A DNA stretch of 64,000 bases from Burkholderia singularis (GTDB taxonomy: Bacteria; Pseudomonadota; Gammaproteobacteria; Burkholderiales; Burkholderiaceae): contig NZ_FXAN01000072.1 of NCBI RefSeq assembly GCF_900176645.1, positions 62,001 to 126,000 on the forward strand, written 5' to 3'. The translations under genes and the position numbers were made by a program. The notes beneath the pieces were generated by a model, which saw only the letters and a program-made list of their open reading frames with translations, had not been told where the DNA came from and did no database searches. Positions 28,758 through 37,416 of this stretch are shown here, piece after piece; within the stretch, counting starts at the first letter, position 1, and every line of letters begins with the position of its first letter.

Positions 28758-29969
28758 TCACGCGCGGCTGGACAGCGCCTGTTCGAGCGCCGCGACGCCC
28801 GCCGGCAAATCGACGCGCGCATGAAGATCGATCATCGTGCGCCCAAGCGCGTGCAGCGTGCGAAACAGATTGTGTTCTCGGCACTGCTCGCCCATCTGCC
28901 CGATCCGCACGATCGGCGGGCCGAACGAACCCGAGATCTCGACTTGATGCTGCTTCGAAATATGGCCGCAAATGAGGCCCGGCGTCAGCCCCTGCGGCAC
29001 GGTGATGCCGACCACCGAGTTCAGCCTGCACGATTCGGGCGCGTAGAGTTCGAGCCCCATCGCGGTAACCCCGGCCTGCAGCGCAAGCGAGCAGCGCTGG
29101 TGGCGCGCGTAACGGCTCTCGAGCGTCTCCGCGCAAACGAGCCGCAGCGCCTCGTGCAGCGCCAGCACGCCTGATACGGGCGCCGTGTAGTGATAGCCGG
29201 CGTTGTGCCAGAAATTCTCGGCGAGCGCCATGTCCAGGCACCAGTGCGTGTTCGGCTCGGGGCGGTGCTTCATCCGCTCCCACGCGGCGTCGGAAAACGC
29301 GATCAGCGAGACGCCCGGAATCGACGACAGCCCCTTCTGGCCACCGGTGATCACCGCGTCGATGCCCCACGCGTCCATATCGAGCGGCATCGTCGACAGC
29401 GTGCACACCGCGTCGACGACGACGAGCGCACCCGCCGCTTTCGCGAGCGCGGCAATCTCTTTGAGCTCGCGGTTCCAGACCGTGTTCGACGTCTCGCCGT
29501 GAACGATCGTGACGATCTCGGGACGCTCGCGCGCGAGCGCCTCGGCAATCTCGTCGAGGCTCGCGACCTTGCGGTCGGGCACATCGACGAGCACGACGCC
29601 CGCGCCGACGCGCGTTGCCATCTCGGCCATCCGCGCGCTGAAAAAGCCGTTCTTGATCGACAGCACCTTCGTGCCGGGCCACGCGAGATTCGACACCGCC
29701 ATTTCCATCGCAGCCGAGCCTGGGCCGGCGACGCCGAGCACCCATTTCGAGCGCGTCTGGAACACGTAGCGCGCCATTTCCTTCACCTGCTCGATGATCT
29801 TCGCCATCGTCGCGCCCAGATGGTTGATCACGATCGCATTCGCCTTCGCGACCGCCGCCGGAATCGGCACAGGCCCGGCGCCCATCATCAGAAGCGGCTC
29901 CTCGGGCAGGATTGCATCGAGCGGAACGACGACAGGGCAGGGAATCGGCGAGTGATCGGGGCTGGACAT
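28758..29969 (-). CDS. Class V aminotransferase (serine/alanine/ureidoglycine-glyoxylate type)
   Basis: A 403-residue PLP enzyme of fold type I. The Schiff-base Lys is Lys212 in ITGGQKGLSSIPG, and the N-terminal MGAGPVPIPAAV and AGPGSAAMEMAV blocks match serine-pyruvate/alanine-glyoxylate aminotransferases. In purine-degrading bacteria a close homologue is (S)-ureidoglycine-glyoxylate aminotransferase (PucG). The proximity to xdhAB makes that role plausible, though a serine-glyoxylate role cannot be excluded. It is a single-gene unit with a perfect inverted repeat about 85 bases upstream of the start. Confidence 0.85.
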   Translation of the reverse strand: MSSPDHSPIPCPVVVPLDAILPEEPLLMMGAGPVPIPAAVAKANAIVINHLGATMAKIIEQVKEMARYVFQTRSKWVLGVAGPGSAAMEMAVSNLAWPGTKVLSIKNGFFSARMAEMATRVGAGVVLVDVPDRKVASLDEIAEALARERPEIVTIVHGETSNTVWNRELKEIAALAKAAGALVVVDAVCTLSTMPLDMDAWGIDAVITGGQKGLSSIPGVSLIAFSDAAWERMKHRPEPNTHWCLDMALAENFWHNAGYHYTAPVSGVLALHEALRLVCAETLESRYARHQRCSLALQAGVTAMGLELYAPESCRLNSVVGITVPQGLTPGLICGHISKQHQVEISGSFGPPIVRIGQMGEQCREHNLFRTLHALGRTMIDLHARVDLPAGVAALEQALSSRA

Positions 29970-30052
29970 GGGAGCGAGAGCAAAAAACCGTTAGAGGAAA
30001 ATAGCAGCGAGTTCATCGATCATTCCTTGAACTGTTGCAATACGCAAGCGTT

Positions 30053-30078
30053 CTATCCTGTCATCACTAACAGGATAG
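30053..30078. promoter_or_regulatory. Candidate operator upstream of the aminotransferase gene
   Basis: CTATCCTGT (30053-30061) and ACAGGATAG (30070-30078) are exact inverted repeats of nine bases with an eight-base spacer. The site is 84 bases upstream of the aminotransferase start. Perfect symmetry and the A/T-rich context suggest a dimeric repressor operator; the regulator is not identified. Confidence 0.55.
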
Positions 30079-30673
30079 ATGTGGCGCACTGCGATTTGAC
30101 GCGCCGCAGCAATTCATTTCCCCGAAGCCTGCCGGAAAATACCGGCATCCGGACTAAATAGGCCGAAACGTCATCAAAACTGATTCGACTATTAATGGAA
30201 GAGAACCGGTTTTTGCGACCCGAATCCCCAAATTTTTGACAGTCTTGCATTAATCATTCGATGCGCCGCAGCAAGTCTTTACGTTCGCATTCGGAAATGC
30301 ATTTTTGATGATTTTGCAATTCATCCGTAAAAATCACCGCTGACGAATATGTGAGCCGATAGGTTATCCGCGCGTCTCGCCCTCCGAACATAAGGAGCAG
30401 CTGTGTCCCGAACGCCTTTCCCGGCTCCGCCCGCCGGCTTGAGGAAGCGTCCGGCCGCCTTATAAGCCAGCACTCGTGACTGCGCACCGATTTATATCAT
30501 TTTCAGCCAAATAATTATTTAGTTGACTAATGCGACCAGCCTATTGAACAATTTACGCAGCCTTCGACGATTTGATATTTACACGTCCCGCGGGTCGATC
30601 CGACGGCCCGCGGGATGTCTTCGCCGGAGGTGAGAAAAACACAAGATAATCATTTAATGGGCCAACCTAAACC
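30079..30673. other. AT-rich intergenic region with a hairpin upstream of the LysR gene
   Basis: About 600 bases, visibly lower in GC than the flanks, carry no frame I can support. At 30583-30617 the arms ACGTCCCGCGGGTCG and CGGCCCGCGGGATGT form a 15-pair hairpin with two G-U pairs. It lies about 55 bases upstream of the LysR start and is not followed by a U-tract, so it is more likely a leader element than a terminator. Confidence 0.45.
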
Positions 30674-31654
30674 ATGAACCAGATCCAGACCATGCGTGTA
30701 TTCGTATGTGTCGCCGAGCTGCAAAGCTTCCGGCGAGCAGCTCGCAAGCTCGGCGTATCGAATGCGCTAGTCACGCGTTCGATCGCCATGCTCGAGACGC
30801 ATCTGAACACACGCCTCATCCATCGCACCACGCGCAATCTGTCTCTGACCGAGGCAGGCATCCGCTATCTGGATGGCTGTCGCGCGCTGCTGGAGGAATT
30901 CGACCAGCTCGAGGCGTCCGTCGAGCGCGCGGTGCACGAGCCGGTCGGCACATTACGCATCGCGGTGTCCGGGCTTTTGCCGCCCAGCCGGATCACGCCC
31001 CTCGTCGACAGCTACCGGCGCCAGTATCCGAAAGTGCGCGTTCAGCTCACGCTGACCGAAGGGCCGATCGACGTGATCGACGCCGGCTATGACGCCGGCC
31101 TCGTTACGGGCGGCCATCTCGACGGCAATCCGACGCTGATCGGCCATCCGCTCGCGCCCAACACACTCGCGCTCTACGCCGCGCCGTCCTATGTCGAGCG
31201 GCATGGCGCGCCGCATCGCCCCGACGATCTGGCACGCCACACGTATATTGCGCTGCCCGCCGATCAGCACGCGCCCACTTGGCGTTTCATCGATCCCGAT
31301 CACCAAACGCACGTCGTTTCGCTGCAACCGGTTTATACGGTCAACAGCACGTCGATGCTGCTCGCCGCCGCGCTTGCCGGCACCGGCGTCGCGGTGCTGC
31401 CGGAGAGCTATATCGCCGATGCGCTCCAGAGCGGCGAACTCACGCGGCTCCTCGGCGACTACCGGATCGACGATCCCGACACGCAGCTATCGATCGTCTA
31501 CCCGAATCGCCAATTCCTGCCGCCGCGAACGCGCAGCTTCGTCGAGCATGCGCTCTACCACCTCGGCGGCCAAAAATCCGATTCGAACGGCCACTACTAC
31601 ATGCATGACGCAAGCGCGGGCAGCCGGGCAGACGTCGTCGTCGGGCTACAGTGA
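30674..31654 (+). CDS. LysR-family transcriptional regulator
   Basis: A 326-residue protein with an N-terminal winged helix-turn-helix: MRVFVCVAELQSFRRAARKL, then SNALVTRSIAMLETHLNTRL as recognition helix, and HRTTRNLSLTEAG. The effector-binding domain runs from about residue 92 (GTLRIAVSGLLPPSRI) to about 300. The family binds palindromic sites and responds to a small co-inducer. It lies 67 bases upstream of ldhA on the same strand, so the two may be co-transcribed, unlike the usual divergent LysR arrangement. Confidence 0.93.
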   Translation: MNQIQTMRVFVCVAELQSFRRAARKLGVSNALVTRSIAMLETHLNTRLIHRTTRNLSLTEAGIRYLDGCRALLEEFDQLEASVERAVHEPVGTLRIAVSGLLPPSRITPLVDSYRRQYPKVRVQLTLTEGPIDVIDAGYDAGLVTGGHLDGNPTLIGHPLAPNTLALYAAPSYVERHGAPHRPDDLARHTYIALPADQHAPTWRFIDPDHQTHVVSLQPVYTVNSTSMLLAAALAGTGVAVLPESYIADALQSGELTRLLGDYRIDDPDTQLSIVYPNRQFLPPRTRSFVEHALYHLGGQKSDSNGHYYMHDASAGSRADVVVGLQ

Positions 31655-31721
31655 CATTGGGCTGCAGTCCGGCTCGAGCCGGCTGCAGTAAACTGGCGCG
31701 CACCTGTAGCGGAGGCGACGC

Positions 31722-32723
31722 GTGCGCGTGATTCTTTTTAGCAGCCGGCAATACGACAACGATTCGTTCACCACGGCCAACCGGCCGTTCGGTTACCGGC
31801 TGCATTTCCAGCCCTCTCATCTCGACGCGGAAACGGCAGTGCTCGCGCGCGGCTATGACGTCGTCTGTGCGTTCGTCAACGATACGCTTGACGCGGCCGT
31901 CCTCGATACGCTCGCCGCCGGCGGCACGCGCGTCATCGCGCTGCGCTCGGCGGGCTTCAATCACGTCGATCTCGCGGCGGCCGAGCGGCTCGGGCTCACC
32001 GTGGTGCACGTGCCTGCCTATTCGCCGCATGCGGTCGCCGAACACGCGGTCGCGCTGATCCTGGCGCTCAACCGGCGCCTGCCGCGCGCCGTCGCGCGCA
32101 CCCGCGAAGGCGATTTCTCGCTCACCGGCCTGCTGGGCTTCGATCTGTTCGGCAAGACGGTCGGCGTGATCGGCACGGGCCTGATCGGCAGCGTGTTCGC
32201 GCGGATCATGTCGGGCTTCGGCATGCGGGTGCTCGCCCACTCGCTGCCGCCGCACGACGACGCGCTGATCGCGCTCGGCGTGCGCTATGTCCCGCTCGAC
32301 ACGCTGCTCGCGCAATCCGACATCGTCAGCCTGCACTGCCCGCTGCTGCCCGGCACGCATCATCTGATCGACGCCAGCGCGCTCGCGCGAATGAAGCCGG
32401 GCGCGATGCTGATCAACACGAGCCGCGGCGGCCTCGTCGATACGCAAGCGCTGATCGATGCGTTGAAACGCGGCCAGCTCGGCCATCTCGGGCTCGACGT
32501 CTATGAGGAGGAAAGCGGGCTTTTCTTCGAGGATCACTCCGACCATCCGCTGCAAGACGACGTGCTCGCCCGCCTGCTCACATTCCCGAACGTGATCGTC
32601 ACGGCCCATCAGGCGTTCTTCACGCGCGAGGCGCTTGCGCAGATCGCGCAAACGACGCTCGCGAATATCCGCGCGTGGCAGGACGGCACGCCATGCAACG
32701 TGGTCGCCGTCCGGCGGGGATAA
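31722..32723 (+). CDS. ldhA: D-lactate dehydrogenase (NAD-dependent, 2-hydroxyacid dehydrogenase family)
   Basis: A 333-residue enzyme that reduces pyruvate to D-lactate. Translation starts at GTG, with GGAGG six bases before it. The nucleotide-binding motif is VGVIGTGLIGSVFARI (about residues 147-162). The catalytic set is visible as LRSAGFNHVDLAA (Arg in the D-LDH family substrate loop), DVYEEESGLFFEDHS and VIVTAHQAFFT (His of the Arg-Glu-His triad). The DVYEEE segment and its position are typical of LdhA rather than glycerate or phosphoglycerate dehydrogenases. Confidence 0.93.
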   Translation: MRVILFSSRQYDNDSFTTANRPFGYRLHFQPSHLDAETAVLARGYDVVCAFVNDTLDAAVLDTLAAGGTRVIALRSAGFNHVDLAAAERLGLTVVHVPAYSPHAVAEHAVALILALNRRLPRAVARTREGDFSLTGLLGFDLFGKTVGVIGTGLIGSVFARIMSGFGMRVLAHSLPPHDDALIALGVRYVPLDTLLAQSDIVSLHCPLLPGTHHLIDASALARMKPGAMLINTSRGGLVDTQALIDALKRGQLGHLGLDVYEEESGLFFEDHSDHPLQDDVLARLLTFPNVIVTAHQAFFTREALAQIAQTTLANIRAWQDGTPCNVVAVRRG

Positions 32724-33148
32724 CGCGCGCCGCGGAGGTGAACCGAGCGATGCGGATTGGCAGTGAGGTGCAGGTATTCGCGACGTGGACGGTTCGGACG
32801 GTTCGGGCAGGCCAGGCGGGCAAGCTCGCGGCAAACGCCTGCGCGGCGCACCGTCCTTGCGCTCTTAGACGAATCGCCTGACCCGGCCGACGTGATCGCA
32901 AGATCGATGCTCGACTGCGCGCCCCCGCCCGCCTCCGCTGCCCACGCCTTTCAGCCAGCCCGAAACGGCGCATTTTTTCCGCACCCCGAGCCCGCGCATC
33001 GCGCCTCGCGGCGCATCCGCCCCGGCGCCCGTGTCCGCCGCCGCCATCGGGCCAGCCATCGCTTTTTATCGGCCTGTCTTCGGAGTCTGCTATCGTGGCG
33101 GCGATTCCAGCTTCCGGCCCACTCTGCATCACCGCTGAGCACCTGCCT
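32724..33148. other. Intergenic region between ldhA and bluB
   Basis: About 425 GC-rich bases. No B12-box (GCCACTG-type) was found that would mark a cobalamin riboswitch before bluB. I see no gene or clear terminator. Confidence 0.45.
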
Positions 33149-33808
33149 ATGCGTTTCGACGACTCCGCGCTCGCCGCCGTCTACCGGGCGATCTTCGAGC
33201 GGCGCGACATGCGCCATTTCACGTCCGCCCCAGTCGATCCCGCCGTGCTCGCGCGGCTGCTACGCGCCGCGCATCACGCGCCGAGCGTCGGCTTCATGCA
33301 GCCTTGGCGATTCATACGCGTGACCGATCCGGCGCTGCGCGAGCGCATTCACGCGCTCGTCGACGCCGAGCGCCGTGCCACCGCCGACGCGCTCGGCAAA
33401 CGGCACGACGAATTCATGCGGCTGAAGGTCGAAGGCGTGCGCGAATGCGGCGAGCTTCTCGTCGTCGCGCTCGCCGACGGACGTGAGCAGCACGTATTCG
33501 GCCGCCGCACGCTGCCGGAGATGGATCTCGCGTCGGCCGCCTGCGCGATCCAGAATATATGGCTCGCCGCCCGCGCCGAAGGGCTCGGCATGGGCTGGGT
33601 GTCGCTGTTCGATGTCGACGCGCTGCGCACGCTGCTCGCAATGCCCGACGGCGCCAAGCCGATTGCCGTGCTGTGCCTGGGTCATGTCGACGAATTCTAC
33701 GCAAGGCCGATGCTCGAGGAACAACGCTGGGCGGCGCGCATGCCGCTCGACGCGTGCGTGTTCGAGAACGGCTGGGGCCACCCGCCCGCGCCTGCGCGCG
33801 CCCTCTGA
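33149..33808 (+). CDS. bluB: 5,6-dimethylbenzimidazole synthase BluB
   Basis: A 219-residue nitroreductase-fold flavoprotein. It fragments FMNH2 with oxygen to form 5,6-dimethylbenzimidazole, the lower ligand of cobalamin. The signature regions are ERRDMRHFTSAPVDP, RAAHHAPSVGFMQPWRFIRV (about residues 39-58) and GLGMGWVSLFDVDAL, all characteristic of BluB rather than of generic nitroreductases. I chose the ATG giving MRFDDSALAAVYRAIF; an upstream in-frame start would add 18 residues. No other B12 biosynthetic gene lies in the window. Confidence 0.92.
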   Translation: MRFDDSALAAVYRAIFERRDMRHFTSAPVDPAVLARLLRAAHHAPSVGFMQPWRFIRVTDPALRERIHALVDAERRATADALGKRHDEFMRLKVEGVRECGELLVVALADGREQHVFGRRTLPEMDLASAACAIQNIWLAARAEGLGMGWVSLFDVDALRTLLAMPDGAKPIAVLCLGHVDEFYARPMLEEQRWAARMPLDACVFENGWGHPPAPARAL

Positions 33809-33923
33809 TCCGGCCCCAAACGTCAGGGTTTTTACTCAGGTAAAATCGCAACGATCCGCCTGCATGTCACGCGCACCGCAATCCCGCGGCGCGATGCGCG
33901 CGGTGCTGCGCCGAGTTCCCGCG

Positions 33924-35084
33924 ATGCCCCTACCCCTCTTTGCCCTTGCCGTTGCCGCATTCGGTATCGGTACCACCGAGTTCGTCATCATGGGACTCCT
34001 GCCGAACGTCGCACGCGATCTCGGCGTATCGATTCCGGCAGCGGGCATGCTGGTGTCCGGCTACGCGCTCGGCGTCACGATCGGCGCGCCGATCCTCGCG
34101 ATCGTAACCGCCCGAATGCCGCGCAAGGCCGCGCTCCTCGCGCTGATCGGCGTATTCATCGCCGGCAACCTGTTCTGCGCGACCGCACCCGGCTACGCGG
34201 CGTTGATGATCGCGCGCGTCGTCACCGCGTTCTGTCATGGCGCATTCTTCGGGATCGGCTCGGTCGTCGCGAGCAGCCTCGTCGCGCCGAACAAGCGCGC
34301 GCAGGCGATCGCGCTGATGTTTACCGGCCTGACGCTCGCCAACGTGCTCGGCGTGCCGCTCGGCACCGCGCTCGGCCAGGCGTTCGGCTGGCGCGCGACG
34401 TTCTGGGCCGTCACCGGCATCGGTGCGGTCGCGGCGGCGGCGCTCGCCGTGTGCGTGCCGAAACACCTCGACATGCCCGCGGCCGGCATCGCGCGCGAAT
34501 TCGGCGTGCTGCGCAATCCGCAAGTGCTGATGGTGCTCGGCATCAGCGTGCTCGCGTCGGCGAGCCTTTTCACGGTGTTCACTTATATCGCGCCGATTCT
34601 CGAGGACGTGACCGGCTTCACGCCGCATCACGTCACGCTCGTACTGCTGCTGTTCGGCCTCGGCCTGACCGTCGGCGGCACGGTGGGCGGCAAGCTCGCC
34701 GACTGGCGGCGCATGCCGTCGCTCGTCGCATCGCTCGCGTTGATCGGCATCGTGCTCGCGCTGTTCTCCAGCACGATGCACGCGCCGTATCCCGCGCTCG
34801 TCACGATTTTCGTATGGGGCGTGCTTGCGTTCGCAATCGTGCCGCCGCTGCAGATCTTGATCGTCGATCGCGCGAGCGAAGCGCCCAATCTCGCGTCCAC
34901 GCTCAATCAAGGCGCATTCAATCTCGGCAATGCGCTCGGCGCATGGCTCGGCGGCACGGCCATCCATGCAGGCGTGCCGCTCGCGAAGCTGCCATGGGCG
35001 GGCGCGGCGCTCGCGCTCGCCGCGCTCGCGCTGACGCTGTGGTCGGCCTCGCTCGAACGGCGCGCGGTTGCGAGTCCGGCCTGA
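33924..35084 (+). CDS. MFS transporter (AraJ/sugar-efflux-like, DHA1)
   Basis: A permease of 386 residues from the ATG giving MPLPLFALAVAAFGIGTTEF; an in-frame ATG at 33864 would give 406. Twelve hydrophobic segments are visible. The start FGIGTTEFVIMGLLPNVARD and the loop RMPRKAALLALIG are characteristic of the AraJ/PbuE-type DHA1 exporters. The repeated APNKRAQAIALMFTGLTLAN and APNLASTLNQGAFNLGNALG blocks belong to the same family. Substrates in related proteins include arabinose, purines and drugs. It follows bluB by about 115 bases and has no regulator beside it. Confidence 0.9.
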   Translation: MPLPLFALAVAAFGIGTTEFVIMGLLPNVARDLGVSIPAAGMLVSGYALGVTIGAPILAIVTARMPRKAALLALIGVFIAGNLFCATAPGYAALMIARVVTAFCHGAFFGIGSVVASSLVAPNKRAQAIALMFTGLTLANVLGVPLGTALGQAFGWRATFWAVTGIGAVAAAALAVCVPKHLDMPAAGIAREFGVLRNPQVLMVLGISVLASASLFTVFTYIAPILEDVTGFTPHHVTLVLLLFGLGLTVGGTVGGKLADWRRMPSLVASLALIGIVLALFSSTMHAPYPALVTIFVWGVLAFAIVPPLQILIVDRASEAPNLASTLNQGAFNLGNALGAWLGGTAIHAGVPLAKLPWAGAALALAALALTLWSASLERRAVASPA

Positions 35085-35127
35085 TCGCGCCCGGCTGCGA
35101 ACGGCTCGCGCGGGCCACGATGTAGGA

Positions 35128-35150
35128 GCCGTCCGCGGGCGCCGGACGGC
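35128..35150. terminator. GC-rich hairpin after the MFS gene
   Basis: GCCGTCCG (35128-35135) and CGGACGGC (35143-35150) are perfect complements around a seven-base loop, 43 bases after the MFS stop. There is no U-tract, so it may stall or protect RNA ends rather than act as a full intrinsic terminator. Confidence 0.4.
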
Positions 35151-35302
35151 GGTTCGAGAGACGAGCGCCCACATCTCACCACCCCGTGGCCGCTGCGCGC
35201 TCGACGCCCCGGCGGCGAACCGTCCCCACGTCAAGCTCCGCGCAACCGGCACACATCATGGACGATGCATTCGCACCGCGCCCGCCCTCCGCAACGGCGC
35301 AT

Positions 35303-35326
35303 CCCTGCATGGCATGCCATGCAGGG
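35303..35326. repeat. Perfect 24-base palindrome between convergent genes
   Basis: Bases 35303-35326 read identically on both strands, with centre GGCATGCC and ends CCCTGCAT/ATGCAGGG. There is no spacer and no U-tract. It lies between the 3' ends of the MFS and GNAT genes, in a 300-base stretch with no gene. It could be an RNA-protecting cruciform or hairpin, or a protein-binding site. Confidence 0.7.
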
Positions 35327-35387
35327 CACGATAAACCCCGCCTCCCTCTGATTTCGCATCCCGCCGCGCATGCACGCGCCGGCCGTG

Positions 35388-35951
35388 TCAGCCGCCCGCT
35401 GCCGTGCGGCAATCCCGCTCGAGCAGCCCGTACAACGCGCTGTCCGACACCTCGTCGCCGACGATCCAACGTTCGCGCAGCAACCCTTCGCGGACGAATC
35501 CCAGCCTCTCGAGCAGTTTCGCGGATGCGACGTTGCGCGGATCGATATCCGCTTCGAGCCGCCTCAGGCGCAGCGTGCCGAACGCATGGCCGATCAGCGC
35601 GGCGGCCGCCTCGGTCATATACCCGCGCCCCCAATGCGCGGGGTGCAGGCTGAAGCCGATTTCCGCGCGCCGGCACTGCTCGTCGGCGTGAAACAGATCG
35701 CATGTGCCGAGCACCTCGCCGGCGGCCCGCGACTCGACGACACAAACAAGCCCGCTGCCTTCGGCGGCAGCCTTCAGCAATCGCGCGACGCGAGCCGCCG
35801 CCTGGTCCGGCGAAGTCATGGCCGGAAACGAGAAATAGCGCATCGCATCGGCGTTCGACCAGATCGCGTACAACGCGCGCGCGTCATCTTCGCGCAGCGC
35901 ACGCAGCCTCAGACGCGCAGTCGTCAGCGTGACAGGTTCGAAAATAGGCAT
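35388..35951 (-). CDS. RimJ/RimL-type GNAT N-acetyltransferase
   Basis: A 187-residue acetyltransferase. The N-terminal TARLRLRALREDDARALYAI is the RimJ/RimL opening. The acetyl-CoA site follows in HPAHWGRGYMTEAAAALIGH (Q/R-x-x-G-x-G/A-like loop), then RRLEADIDPRNVASAKLLER and GFVREG. Family members acetylate N-termini of ribosomal proteins or small molecules. It is divergent from an MFS permease with about 125 bases between starts. The substrate is unknown. Confidence 0.9.
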   Translation of the reverse strand: MPIFEPVTLTTARLRLRALREDDARALYAIWSNADAMRYFSFPAMTSPDQAAARVARLLKAAAEGSGLVCVVESRAAGEVLGTCDLFHADEQCRRAEIGFSLHPAHWGRGYMTEAAAALIGHAFGTLRLRRLEADIDPRNVASAKLLERLGFVREGLLRERWIVGDEVSDSALYGLLERDCRTAAGG

Positions 35952-36077
35952 CGCAGGGCCACCCCGGTTCAGTTGCGGTTCGATTCACGCATGGCCCGTA
36001 AAGTCCGGCACGCGCGTGGTTCGATCATACGGAACCTGTGGAGCAATCACGCAGGCCGGTGTAGCATCTGCGCCGTT

Positions 36078-37247
36078 ATGAAAACCATCGTCACACGCGA
36101 TTTTCTCGCGCTCATCCTCAGCGTCGCGGTCGTCGGCCTCGGCACGGGCGCCACCCTTCCGCTCACCGCGCTCGCGCTGATCGAAGCCGGCCACGGCACC
36201 GACGTCATCGGCATGCTGACCGCCGCGCAAGCCGGCGGCGGCCTTGCGATCGTACCGTTCGTGTCGCGCATTGCGAAGCGCCTCGGCGCGCGCCGGGTGA
36301 TCGTCGCGTCGACACTCGTGCTCGCGGCGGCAACGATCCTGATGCAGCTCACGTCGAATCTCGTCGTGTGGGGCGTGCTGCGCATCGTCTGCGGCGCGGC
36401 GCTGATGCTGCTTTTCACGATCGGCGAAGCATGGGTCAATCAGCTCGCCGACGATTCGACGCGCGGGCGCGTCGTCGCGATTTACACGACCAATTTCACG
36501 CTATTCCAAATGGCGGGCCCGGTGCTCGTCAGCCAGATCGCCGACTGGACGAGCACACGCTTCGCGCTCACCGGCGCGCTGTTTCTGCTGTCGCTGCCGA
36601 CGCTCGCGTCGATCCGGCAGGCGCCGCTCGCCGACGATGCGCATCACGAGCCGCACGATCACTGGCGGCGCGTGCTGCCGCAGATGCCCGCGCTTGTCAT
36701 CGGCACCGGCTTCTTCGCGCTGTTCGACACGCTTGCGCTATCGCTGATGCCGATTTATGCAATGGATCACGGCGTGGCGAGCGAAGCGGCCGTGCTGTTC
36801 GCGTCGATCATCCTGCTCGGCGACACCGCGATGGCATTCCCGCTCGGCTGGCTCGCCGACCGGCTCGGCCGGCAGCGCGTGCATCTCGGCGCGGCGTGCA
36901 TCGTGCTCGCGCTGTTGCCGCTCGTGCCAGTTACCGTCGCGACGCCGTGGCTGCGCACGCCATTGCTGTTCGTGCTCGGCGCGGCGGCGGGCGGAATTTA
37001 TACGCTGTCGGTCGTGGCATGCGGCGAGCGCTTTCGCGGCGCGGCGCTCGTGACCGCGAGCGCGCTCGTGTCGGCGTCGTGGAGCGCGGCAAGCTTTGGC
37101 GGGCCGCTCGTCGCGGGCGCGCTGATGGCGCATTGGGGCAGCGAAACGCTGATCGGCGTGCTCGCCGCCGGCGCGCTCGCGTTTCTCGCGGCGGCGCTGT
37201 GGGAACATCGGACGATTGGACGACGCGCGGCCGCATCGCCGCGTTGA
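36078..37247 (+). CDS. MFS transporter (YcaD-like)
   Basis: A 389-residue permease with about 12 hydrophobic segments. Helix 2-3 contains MLTAAQAGGGLAIVPFVSRI and the loop AKRLGARRVIV. Helix 5 has TIGEAWVNQLADDSTRGRVV, and the pattern of paired IGEAWVN and LGDTAMAFPLGWLADRLGRQ blocks matches the YcaD/MFS_1 group of poorly characterised carriers. The ATG at 36078 is the first Met with a membrane-protein N-terminus (MKTIVTRDFLALILSVAVVG). No substrate can be proposed from context. Confidence 0.88.
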   Translation: MKTIVTRDFLALILSVAVVGLGTGATLPLTALALIEAGHGTDVIGMLTAAQAGGGLAIVPFVSRIAKRLGARRVIVASTLVLAAATILMQLTSNLVVWGVLRIVCGAALMLLFTIGEAWVNQLADDSTRGRVVAIYTTNFTLFQMAGPVLVSQIADWTSTRFALTGALFLLSLPTLASIRQAPLADDAHHEPHDHWRRVLPQMPALVIGTGFFALFDTLALSLMPIYAMDHGVASEAAVLFASIILLGDTAMAFPLGWLADRLGRQRVHLGAACIVLALLPLVPVTVATPWLRTPLLFVLGAAAGGIYTLSVVACGERFRGAALVTASALVSASWSAASFGGPLVAGALMAHWGSETLIGVLAAGALAFLAAALWEHRTIGRRAAASPR

Positions 37248-37416
37248 CGGTTTCGTGATGACGCGCGTCGACGCGCGAGCCCGTGCAACCACTTGGAGCG
37301 CGCAACGCTCACCATCCACCCTGCAAGCTCATGCGGGCCGGCGGCCCGCGAACCGCGCGTCTTGCGCACGAACCCCGCACGCACGGCCGCCGCCGCGTCA
37401 TCGCGTCATCGCGCCG

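Noticed and set aside
32881..33148. Cobalamin riboswitch before bluB
   Set aside because: The B12-box and pairing elements expected of the class are not visible in the region.
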